Shown here: positions 1-6,825 of the stretch, piece after piece
Layout of the letters: every line of letters starts with the position of its first letter
Numbering within the stretch: the stretch's first letter is position 1
NCBI GenBank assembly: GCA_937873575.1
Contig: CALMPK010000273.1
Span: 1-36,618 of the forward strand
Length of the DNA stretch: 36,618 bases
DNA from: an uncultured Hyphomicrobiaceae bacterium
GTDB lineage: Bacteria > Pseudomonadota > Alphaproteobacteria > Rhizobiales > Hyphomicrobiaceae
Direction: 5' to 3'
Made by a program: the position numbers and the translations under genes
Notes under the pieces: generated by a model
Seen by the model: only the letters and a program-made list of their open reading frames with translations
Told to the model about the DNA's origin: nothing
The model's database searches: none

Positions 1-273
1 GTGGGCGCGTGCCCCGGCGAGGCTCACCCAGGCGTCGCGGTGCGCATCGAGCACCCGGCGGGCATGAACGACGAACTCCTCGCCGGCGACCGTCAGCAGC
101 CGACGGCGTCCCTCAGGCCGCAGAAGCCGCTCGCCGACGACCTCCTCCAGCCGCTGCATTTGTGCCGTCACGGCGGAGGGTGAGCGTCCGACCACGCGGG
201 CGGTACGCGCCAGCGAGCCGGTATCGGCGAACGTCACGAGCGTGCGGAGCAGCTCCGGGTCGATCAGGTTCAT
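1..273 (-). CDS. LysR-family transcriptional regulator, N-terminal part (cut by window edge)
   Basis: Read on the minus strand from the ATG at 271-273, the frame stays open for 91 codons to the window edge, so only the N-terminus is present. It starts MNLIDPELLRTLVTFADTGS and continues with a helix-turn-helix of the LysR type: an early 'LRTLVTFADTGSLARTA' helix, then 'GRSPSAVTAQMQRLEE' as recognition helix, then 'GERLLRPEGRRRLLTVAGEE' as the wing. This order is the classic LTTR DNA-binding domain. The effector-binding domain would lie to the left of position 1. The gene is divergent from the tautomerase gene with about 97 bp between the two starts, the usual LTTR-target arrangement. That the regulator controls the tautomerase is inference; the family call itself is strong. 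Confidence 0.85.
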   Translation of the reverse strand, partial: MNLIDPELLRTLVTFADTGSLARTARVVGRSPSAVTAQMQRLEEVVGERLLRPEGRRRLLTVAGEEFVVHARRVLDAHRDAWVSLAGARAH

Positions 274-282
274 AGTTTTGTT

Positions 283-293
283 TCGTAGCACGA
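283..293. promoter_or_regulatory. Inverted repeat in the LysR/tautomerase divergent promoter region
   Basis: TCGTAGCACGA is a perfect TCGT-N3-ACGA inverted repeat inside a short AT-rich divergent region. LysR-type proteins bind T-N11-A sites with dyad symmetry, and this one sits 10 bp upstream of the regulator start, a typical autoregulatory position. A looser dyad, GAAAA-N6-TTTTC, follows at about 302-317. Binding is inferred from position and symmetry only. Confidence 0.35.
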
Positions 294-370
294 TAAATGC
301 TGAAAAATTCGATTTTCTTGTATTTTTGGTTGGGGCAACGTCCGGCTCGGCAAGCAACGAGGAGACACCC

Positions 371-781
371 ATGCCCTTCATCAACGTCATCGTATCTGGC
401 GGCCCGGACGCTGCGCTCTCGGCCAGGATCGCAAGCGCCATCGCGCGGCTCACGACGGAGCATCTCGGGAAGGACCCTGCCGTGACCGCCGTCGCCGTGT
501 CCTATGTCGCGCCCGAACACTGGTTCGCGGGCGGCCAGTCCATCGCCGCCGCGGGCGTCGCGAGCTATTGGCTGGACATCAAGGTGACCGAGGCGACCAA
601 CACCAAGGACGAAATCGAGGCCTATATCGCCGCTGTCTTCGCCGGCATGAGCCAACTGCTCGGCGGGGTGCACGAGGAGAGCTACGCGCTCGTCGATGCA
701 GTTCCGGCGGCCGCCTACGGTTTCGGCGGCAGGACGCAGGAGCATCGTTTCATCGCGGGGCGGTTGGCAACCGCCGCGTGA
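371..781 (+). CDS. Tautomerase superfamily (4-oxalocrotonate tautomerase-like) protein
   Basis: This 136-residue protein begins MPFINVIVSGGPD. The Pro directly after Met would become the N-terminal catalytic base of the tautomerase superfamily once Met is removed. Two beta-alpha-beta halves can be traced: 'PFINVIVSGG...IASAIARLTTEHLGKDPAVTAVAVSYV' and 'SYWLDIKVTEATNTKDEIEAYIAAVFAGMSQLL'. The length is about twice a classic 4-OT subunit, so it resembles the fused, MIF- or CaaD-like size class, although the second half lacks an obvious second catalytic Pro. The open frame extends upstream to 242, but ATG 371 is chosen because it gives Pro2 and follows a GGAG-type ribosome-binding site at 359-364. 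It is divergent from a LysR regulator. The substrate is unknown; keto-enol tautomerisation in a small catabolic or detoxifying step is inference. Confidence 0.8.
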   Translation: MPFINVIVSGGPDAALSARIASAIARLTTEHLGKDPAVTAVAVSYVAPEHWFAGGQSIAAAGVASYWLDIKVTEATNTKDEIEAYIAAVFAGMSQLLGGVHEESYALVDAVPAAAYGFGGRTQEHRFIAGRLATAA

Positions 782-842
782 CGAGGCGAGCTCCGGGAGG
801 CCCTGTCGAATAACGGTTTCCCGCCCGCGCTGTTATGAGTTA

Positions 843-874
843 GAAGGCGCTCCACATCCTGCCGGGGCGCCTTC
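843..874 (+). promoter_or_regulatory. Hairpin directly in front of lysA
   Basis: GAAGGCGC (843-850) and GCGCCTTC (867-874) are exact inverse complements with a 16-nt loop, and the lysA ATG begins at 878. The stem would fold over the place where a ribosome-binding site should be, and no good Shine-Dalgarno sequence is otherwise visible. It could modulate lysA translation or be incidental. It has no T-run, so a simple intrinsic terminator is unlikely. Confidence 0.3.
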
Positions 875-877
875 GAC

Positions 878-2149
878 ATGCATCATTTCCAGTACCGCGA
901 TGGCGTCCTGCACGCCGAGAACGTCTCGCTCGCGCGCCTCGCCGCCGAAGTGGGCACGCCCTTCTACTGCTATTCGACCGCGACGCTGCAACGGCACTAC
1001 AAGGTCCTGTCGGAGGCCTTCTCCGGCCAGAACGCGCTGATCTGCTTCGCGGTGAAGGCCAATTCCAATCAGGCCGTGCTCGCCACCATGGCCCGGCTCG
1101 GCGCCGGCATGGATGTTGTGTCGGAGGGCGAGCTGCGCCGCGCGCGCGCCGCCGGGGTGCCCGCCGACAAGATCATTTTCGCGGGCGTCGGCAAGACGCG
1201 CGACGAGATGGCCTATGCGCTGCGCGAAGGCATCTACGGCTTCAACGTCGAGAGTGAGCCCGAGCTTCTCGCGCTCAGCTCCGTGGCGAGTGAGATGGGG
1301 CTGACCGCACGCGTGGCCCTCCGGGTCAATCCCGACGTCGACGCCAAGACCCACGCCAAGATCTCGACGGGCAAGTCCGAGAACAAGTTCGGCATCCCGT
1401 TCGCCGACGCCGCGGCGCTCTATGCCGAGGCGCGCACGCTCCCGGGCATCGAGGCGAGCGGCATCCACATGCACATCGGCAGCCAGATCACCGATCTGAA
1501 GCCGTTCCGCGATGCCTTCCGCCTGATGCGCGACCTCGTGCAGACGCTTCGCGCCGACGGCCACCACATTAGCCATCTGGATCTCGGCGGCGGGCTCGGT
1601 GTGCCCTATCGCGGACAGAGCGACGTGCCCCCGCACCCGGACGATTATGCCCGTGTCGTCATGGATGAGTTGGGCGACCTCGGGCTCAAGCTGATCCTCG
1701 AGCCCGGCCGCATGATCGTCGGCAATGCCGGCGTGCTGGTTGCGCGCACGATCTTCGTCAAGGAAGGCGCCGACCGCACCTTCACCATCGTCGATGCGGC
1801 GATGAACGATCTCATCCGGCCGACGCTCTACGAGGCGTATCACGAAATCTGGCCGGTCGAGGAAGCGCGCGGCGAGCTGGCGCCGGTGATGCAGGATGTC
1901 GTCGGCCCGGTGTGCGAGACGGGAGACTATCTCGCGCTCGAGCGCGTGCTGCCGCCGTTTCGCGCGGGCGATCTGATGGCCGTCATGACGGCGGGCGCCT
2001 ACGGAGCAGTGATGTCGTCGACCTACAACTCGCGCCTGCTGGTGCCGGAGGTGCTGGTCAACGGAGATCGCTACGCGGTCGTGCGGGCGCGGCCGGATTA
2101 CGAAGATTTAATCGGTCTTGATCGCGTCCCGGACTGGCTTCAAGAGTGA
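878..2149 (+). CDS. lysA: Diaminopimelate decarboxylase
   Basis: It decarboxylates meso-diaminopimelate to L-lysine, the last step of lysine synthesis, in the cytoplasm with PLP. At 423 residues it has the normal family length. Visible motifs are the PLP-binding lysine in 'CFAVKANSN' (Lys60) at the start of the alanine-racemase-like TIM barrel, 'HMHIGSQITD' in the barrel, the phosphate-binding glycine loop 'LDLGGGLGVPY', 'LILEPGRMIVGNAG', and the C-terminal beta-domain 'GPVCETGDYLA' with the substrate-binding Cys-Glu pair. A DUF4175 gene follows 168 bp downstream on the same strand, a pairing common in Hyphomicrobiales. The argH and small-lipoprotein genes that often precede lysA in this group are absent; a tautomerase gene lies there instead. 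A hairpin abuts the start. Confidence 0.97.
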   Translation: MHHFQYRDGVLHAENVSLARLAAEVGTPFYCYSTATLQRHYKVLSEAFSGQNALICFAVKANSNQAVLATMARLGAGMDVVSEGELRRARAAGVPADKIIFAGVGKTRDEMAYALREGIYGFNVESEPELLALSSVASEMGLTARVALRVNPDVDAKTHAKISTGKSENKFGIPFADAAALYAEARTLPGIEASGIHMHIGSQITDLKPFRDAFRLMRDLVQTLRADGHHISHLDLGGGLGVPYRGQSDVPPHPDDYARVVMDELGDLGLKLILEPGRMIVGNAGVLVARTIFVKEGADRTFTIVDAAMNDLIRPTLYEAYHEIWPVEEARGELAPVMQDVVGPVCETGDYLALERVLPPFRAGDLMAVMTAGAYGAVMSSTYNSRLLVPEVLVNGDRYAVVRARPDYEDLIGLDRVPDWLQE

Positions 2150-2317
2150 GGCGCACGGCACGGGCGCGCTATTTAAGCCAATGAAGACGAACGGTTATTT
2201 TTGCTTTCTTCGAGCAGTGTCCGGCGTTGATTCACCACCGTCGCGGATAGCCTGATCCGCACCCGGCGCGCATGTGATTGAAGGTGCGCCGCGTCCGGCC
2301 CGTGCTAGATTTGCGGC

Positions 2318-4999
2318 ATGGATCAACCCACTCCTCCCCCATCGACCGCCCGCGCCGAGCTGGAGCGCGCGTTCGAGCGCAAGGTTCACTTGAGCAGCCT
2401 CGTCATGCTGTTCGAGCGCCTGTGGCCGCGGCTCTGGCTCGTTGCCGGAGTGGTGGGGCTGTTCGTGCTCGTCTCGCTGGCCGGAGTCTGGTCCTCACTG
2501 TCCGACCCTGCGCATTGGGCGGGACTCGGCCTGTTCGCGGTCGCGCTGCTCGCCTCTATCGTGTTTGCGGCGCGCACGCCGTCACCCTCGCGTGACGAGG
2601 CGCTGCGGCGGATCGAGAGGGTTTCGGGTGTGCCGCATCGGCCCGCGTCGTCCTACGAGGACACGCTGACCGTCGACGAGAAGGATACCGCTGCGCTTAC
2701 CATTTGGCGTGCGCATCGCGAGCGTCTGGCGCGGCGCATGGAGAGCCTGGAGGTCGGGCACCCGGCGCCTCGCACGCATCGCTTCGATCCGTTTGCCGTC
2801 CGCGCCCTGCTGGTGCTGCTGCTGGCGATGGCCGGCACCCTGATCGGGAGCGGGTTCAAGGACGGCCTCGGCGACGCATTCCGCTTTGCCGACGCGCGCC
2901 TGCTCGCTGCCGCCCGGCTCGACGCCTGGGTGACGCCGCCTGTCTACACGGGCAAGCCGCCGGTGATGCTGGCCGACGGTGCCCGTGATCCCTCGGCCGG
3001 ACCGCTGCCCTCGTCGACCGGCGTGATCGAGGCCCCGGTGGGCAGCGTGCTGACGGTGCGCTCGAGTGGCGCGCGCCGTCTCGAGCCCTCGCTCGAGGTG
3101 CAGATAGATGGGCACGAGAAGCCGCTGCGTATAACGGCCGAGCATTCGGCGGGTTCGGCGGCCGCGTCGGCGGGGGATCGCAGCCCCGTCGTCGAGCTGC
3201 GCTATGTGCTCGAGCGTTCGGCGCGCATTCGCGTGCAGGCGCTGGGCGCGGATATGGCCGCCTGGACATTCGGCGTGACGCCCGACGAGCTGCCGCAGAT
3301 CGCTTTGACCGGCCCGCCGGAGCGCTCGGCCCGTGGCTCGCTCAAGCTGAACTACAAGGTTTCCGATGATTACGGCGTCGCATCCGCGGTCGCCAAGGTC
3401 GCCAAGTTGCGCGCCCCCGGTGGCCAGACCGGATCGGCCGACCCGCGCGATACCGCGGGGCTGCTCGGCGAGGAGCCGCTCACCGGTCCGCGTCCGCCGC
3501 ACGAGCGCCCGCCCGTCATGCAATTGCGCCTACCGCGCGCCGGGGCGACGAGCGCGGAAGCCTTTTCGCACCTCGAACTCGGCAACCATCCGTGGGCCGG
3601 GCTCAAGGTCCAGTTGACGCTGGAGGCGACCGACGTCGCCGGGCAGGTGGGGCAGAGCGAGCCGATCGTCATCGAGCTGCCGCAGCGGCGTTTCACCAAC
3701 CCCATCGCCCGCGCCATCATCGAGCAAAGGCGCAAGCTCTCCGACGATCCGCGCAACCGCGGCCGCGTGTTGACCGCCATCGGGGCGCTGACGCTGGAGC
3801 CCGAGGGCTTCATCGACGATGTGCAGGCGTATCTCGGCTTGCGCTCGGTCTACCATCGCCTGCGCCGTTCCGCCTCGCGCGAGATCCGCAACAGCGCCGT
3901 CGAGCAGCTCTGGCACATCGCCGTGCGGCTCGAGGACGGCGATCTTTCAGCGGCCGAGCGGCGGCTGCGCGAGGCGCAGGACAAGCTGTCGAAGGCCCTA
4001 GAGGAAGGTGCATCCGAGAAGGAGATCGCGGAGGCCATGCAGGAGCTCCGCGAGGCGCTGAACGATTTCATGCGCGAACTCGCCGAGCGCAACGAGCAGC
4101 GTCCCGACGAGATGCCCGATGGGCAGGATCCCAACCAGCAGATGCTGTCGTCGCAAGACCTCGACCGCATGATGAAGAACATCGAGGAGATGGCGAAGAA
4201 CGGCTCGCGCGAGCAGGCCCAGCAGATGTTGAGCGAGCTGCGCGACCTGCTCGACCGCATGCAGTCGGCACAGCAATCGGAGGCGCAGAACCAGCGCAGC
4301 CGCGAGATGATGCAGAAGATGGATCAGCTCGGAAACATGATCGGCAAGCAGCAGCAGCTCATGGACGACACGTTCGGCGAAATGCGCAAGGAGAACGACA
4401 ACCGCGGTCAGCGGGGACCGCGCGGGCAGCAGCAAGGCCGCCAGGGTCAGCGCGGCCAGCAGCAGCAAGGACAGCAGGGCCAGAGGGGCGAGCAGGGCGA
4501 GGGCCAGCAGGGGCAGCGTGGTCGCGGTCAATCGGATCAGGGCGGTCTCGGCTCGCGCCAGCAGGAACTTCGCGATCAGCTCGACGAGCTTCAGCGGCAG
4601 CTCGACGAGCTTGGCCTCGGCAAGTCCGACCAGCTCGATCGCGCAGGAGAGGCGATGCGCGACGCCGAACGCTCACTGCAGCAGGGTGATCTCGAAGGCG
4701 CCACCGAGGAACAGGGGCGCGCGCTGGACCAGTTGCGCCAGGGCGCCCAGCAGATGGCGCAGGAGATGCTGCAGAATATGCCCCAGCGCTACGGCCGCAA
4801 CGGGGATTCCCCGCGCGACCCGCTCGGGCGCCCGCAGCGCTCGCAAGGCCCCGATCTCGGCACGTCGGTGAAGGTGCCGGACGAGATCGACCGGCAGAAG
4901 GCGCGCGAAATTCTGGAGGAGCTGCGCCGCCGGTTCGGCCAGCAGACCCGGCCGCCCGAGGAACTCGACTACATCGAGCGCCTGCTCAAGCGGTTCTGA
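2318..4999 (+). CDS. TIGR02302/DUF4175 family membrane protein
   Basis: A protein of 893 residues. It has three hydrophobic segments near the N-terminus (about residues 38-58, 68-86 and 160-179), then a long extracytoplasmic region with Ig-like stretches such as 'LNYKVSDDYGVASAVAKV' and 'LTLEATDVAGQVGQSE'. After this come extended charged helices (about 520-690), a Gln/Gly/Arg-rich low-complexity block (about 690-750, units like 'RGQQQGRQGQRGQQQQ'), and more coiled coil to a conserved 'EELDYIERLLKRF' end. This architecture matches the large alphaproteobacterial TIGR02302/DUF4175 family, typically found behind lysA as here. Its function is not established; the envelope location is inferred from the TM segments. 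The start ATG 2318 gives a charged amphipathic N-terminus before the first TM. Confidence 0.88.
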   Translation: MDQPTPPPSTARAELERAFERKVHLSSLVMLFERLWPRLWLVAGVVGLFVLVSLAGVWSSLSDPAHWAGLGLFAVALLASIVFAARTPSPSRDEALRRIERVSGVPHRPASSYEDTLTVDEKDTAALTIWRAHRERLARRMESLEVGHPAPRTHRFDPFAVRALLVLLLAMAGTLIGSGFKDGLGDAFRFADARLLAAARLDAWVTPPVYTGKPPVMLADGARDPSAGPLPSSTGVIEAPVGSVLTVRSSGARRLEPSLEVQIDGHEKPLRITAEHSAGSAAASAGDRSPVVELRYVLERSARIRVQALGADMAAWTFGVTPDELPQIALTGPPERSARGSLKLNYKVSDDYGVASAVAKVAKLRAPGGQTGSADPRDTAGLLGEEPLTGPRPPHERPPVMQLRLPRAGATSAEAFSHLELGNHPWAGLKVQLTLEATDVAGQVGQSEPIVIELPQRRFTNPIARAIIEQRRKLSDDPRNRGRVLTAIGALTLEPEGFIDDVQAYLGLRSVYHRLRRSASREIRNSAVEQLWHIAVRLEDGDLSAAERRLREAQDKLSKALEEGASEKEIAEAMQELREALNDFMRELAERNEQRPDEMPDGQDPNQQMLSSQDLDRMMKNIEEMAKNGSREQAQQMLSELRDLLDRMQSAQQSEAQNQRSREMMQKMDQLGNMIGKQQQLMDDTFGEMRKENDNRGQRGPRGQQQGRQGQRGQQQQGQQGQRGEQGEGQQGQRGRGQSDQGGLGSRQQELRDQLDELQRQLDELGLGKSDQLDRAGEAMRDAERSLQQGDLEGATEEQGRALDQLRQGAQQMAQEMLQNMPQRYGRNGDSPRDPLGRPQRSQGPDLGTSVKVPDEIDRQKAREILEELRRRFGQQTRPPEELDYIERLLKRF

Positions 5000-5030
5000 C
5001 GCCCGTCCCGGTTTATGTCGAGACGTCGAG

Positions 5031-5056
5031 GGCGCCGCTGCCTTTGGAGCGGCGTC
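5031..5056 (+). terminator. Possible terminator after the DUF4175 gene
   Basis: GGCGCCGCT (5031-5039) pairs with AGCGGCGTC (5048-5056) over nine base pairs, one of them G-U, with an 8-nt loop. It lies 31 bp after the stop codon and is followed by a moderately T-rich TTCAGCTTTG. The T-tract is weak. Confidence 0.45.
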
Positions 5057-5184
5057 TTCAGCTTTGCTGATGATCGCCGCCCGCCTCTATTCAGGCTCAC
5101 GCGCCCGCTTGCACGCTTCTTGCTCCCTTGCGGTGAGGTCCAGGCGGGTGTCCCGCCCCGGCACAGCAAGCGAGGCATCCGCAC

Positions 5185-5730
5185 ATGTTCGAGCGCAACC
5201 GCGTAGACAATATGGCCCAGGCCCAGCAGGTCGGCGTGCCAGCCGAGGTGTCGCTGGACGACGGTTCGGTGCTGAAGGGCCGCTTCCTCATCTCCGCCAG
5301 CCGGCCCGTCTACGAGGTGTTGAACGGGCCCACGCCCTTCCTCGAGTTCCAGGAGTACGGCGGCGAGGCGAGCCTTATCGCGAAGACGACCATTCGCGCG
5401 ATCAAGCTGGTCAACGCGCCGAACGCGCAACAGCTCCGCACCGGCACGCGCGGCGAGGCGTTCGACCCGCATCAGATCCTCGGCGTCACGGCCGATGCGA
5501 CGGAGGAGGAGGTTCGCAAGGCGTATCACGAGCTGGCGAAGGTTTATCACCCTGATCGCTACGCGACGGCGATCCTACCGGCCGAGGTGAGAGACTACCT
5601 GGCGGTGACCGTGCGGCGCATCAACCTCGCATTCCAGGCCCTGGACCGCTCCCGCATTGCGGCGAGCCAACGGCCAACGGCGCGCAGCGCGGCGGTTTAC
5701 ACCTCTCCCGCGACCCGCGCGCGGGCCTGA
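5185..5730 (+). CDS. J-domain (DnaJ-like) protein with N-terminal beta domain
   Basis: A protein of 181 residues in two parts. Residues about 15-75 form a small all-beta-looking domain ('VPAEVSLDDGSVLKGRFLIS', then 'FLEFQEYGGEASLIAKTTIR') resembling the DUF6812-type domain. Residues about 92-155 are a J-domain: 'FDPHQILGVTADATEEEVRK', then helix II and the diagnostic 'YHPDRY' loop (HPD motif), then a helix III ending 'RINLAFQALDRSR'. HPD is the contact that stimulates DnaK ATPase, so a DnaK co-chaperone role is expected from the family. Here the J-domain is C-terminal, unlike canonical DnaJ, and there is no zinc finger or substrate-binding region. The beta domain may select the client or location; that is inference. 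Met10 (position 5212) is an alternative start. Confidence 0.8.
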   Translation: MFERNRVDNMAQAQQVGVPAEVSLDDGSVLKGRFLISASRPVYEVLNGPTPFLEFQEYGGEASLIAKTTIRAIKLVNAPNAQQLRTGTRGEAFDPHQILGVTADATEEEVRKAYHELAKVYHPDRYATAILPAEVRDYLAVTVRRINLAFQALDRSRIAASQRPTARSAAVYTSPATRARA

Positions 5731-5802
5731 GTGGCCAAGTTGCGAACCACGCCTTCAATGAATGCGCGGAGCGCTTCCAAAAAAGTCGATAGCACTCGAG
5801 CG

Positions 5803-6621
5803 TCAGGCGCGCGGCGGCGTGGTGGGTGCCGATGGCGGCGTCGTGGCGCGGTCGACGCGGGCTGCGTCCGCCACCTTCTCCTGATCGTAGAGCCGCTCCA
5901 GCAGCGCATCGACATCCGGCCGCGGCGGCATCTTGCCATCGAGCCGCGCCCGCTGGCGGTCCTGCTCGGCGCTGGCACGGCGCGCGGAGCCTGGCGTCTT
6001 GAGGCGCCGTCCGCCGGAGATCAGCAGCGGATGGCGCGGCTCGTCCAGGTCCAGCTCCTCGAGAAAACTCTCCCGCAGTGCAAAAAACGATTGCAGGATC
6101 GCGTCCTGCACCAGCCGGCGTTCGTCCGCTGTCGTGTTGGGCCGGGCACGCGGGTCGATCGATTGCAGCGCGCGGCGCATGTCGTGCAGCGGCGCATAGG
6201 GGTAAAGGCCGATCAGCTTGTCCGTCTCGCCGGCGTTCTTGTAGACGATGCGCATGTTGTCGATCGTCTCGGAGATGCGGCAGTAGGCGGCGATATAGTC
6301 GTCGGTCGAGGGGTAGGGCTTCTCGCAGTAGGAGAACAGGGCGGATTTGGTGCGGACGATGCCGCGCCATTCCTGCTCGAGGGACTCGACGAAATTCGAG
6401 CGCTTCTGGAACACGTTCGCGAGGTAGGCCGCGATCACGGTGACCAGCACGAGGGCCATGTCCTTCAGGTACTCGTAGACGTCGCGCGCGACCGCCTCGA
6501 TGGAGGTGCCCGCGATCAGCGGAATATGGCCGGAAAGGCGCGCCGCGAGCGATATTATGAGAACCAAGACCAGCACCACGTAGGCTTTCCGCAAGGTCTT
6601 GTTCAGGCTGGCTCTGGTCAT
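5803..6621 (-). CDS. Hypothetical protein with two N-terminal membrane segments
   Basis: I do not recognise this 272-residue protein. The open frame extends far upstream through the asparagine-synthase-like gene, but ATG 6621 is the sensible start because it places a short basic N-terminus (MTRASLNKTLRKAY) before the first membrane segment (about 13-27), followed by a second one (about 54-71). The rest is predicted cytoplasmic: helical, with 'FQKRSNFVESLEQEWRGIVR' just after TM2, then 'YIAAYCRISETIDNMRIVYK', and a disordered Pro/Ala/Arg tail ending 'TTPPSAPTTPPRA'. The pattern resembles small membrane-anchored helical-bundle proteins, but no enzyme motif is visible. It is divergent from the amidotransferase gene with about 204 bp between starts, so the two may share control; a functional link is speculative. 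Confidence 0.7.
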   Translation of the reverse strand: MTRASLNKTLRKAYVVLVLVLIISLAARLSGHIPLIAGTSIEAVARDVYEYLKDMALVLVTVIAAYLANVFQKRSNFVESLEQEWRGIVRTKSALFSYCEKPYPSTDDYIAAYCRISETIDNMRIVYKNAGETDKLIGLYPYAPLHDMRRALQSIDPRARPNTTADERRLVQDAILQSFFALRESFLEELDLDEPRHPLLISGGRRLKTPGSARRASAEQDRQRARLDGKMPPRPDVDALLERLYDQEKVADAARVDRATTPPSAPTTPPRA

Positions 6622-6825
6622 GCGGGGTCCATCAGCGTTGCTCGGTGGTCGCAGGGCACTTATATCGTGTGGTCCGTGGCGCGAACATCTCCGCCGCGAC
6701 GAAGTATCAGGGGTGCAGCCAAACGGCCACCCTGGCGGAGCGGCTGGCGGCAGAAACCGAGAGGCCGGGACTTGGCGAGACCAGAGCGGCCCGGGTGCGG
6801 CGCTCGAGCCACGGGAGCGCGATAA

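Noticed and set aside
113-745. A 210-codon minus-strand frame across the tautomerase gene.
   Set aside because: It is the antisense shadow of a high-GC gene; Pro2, ribosome-binding site and family motifs support the plus strand.
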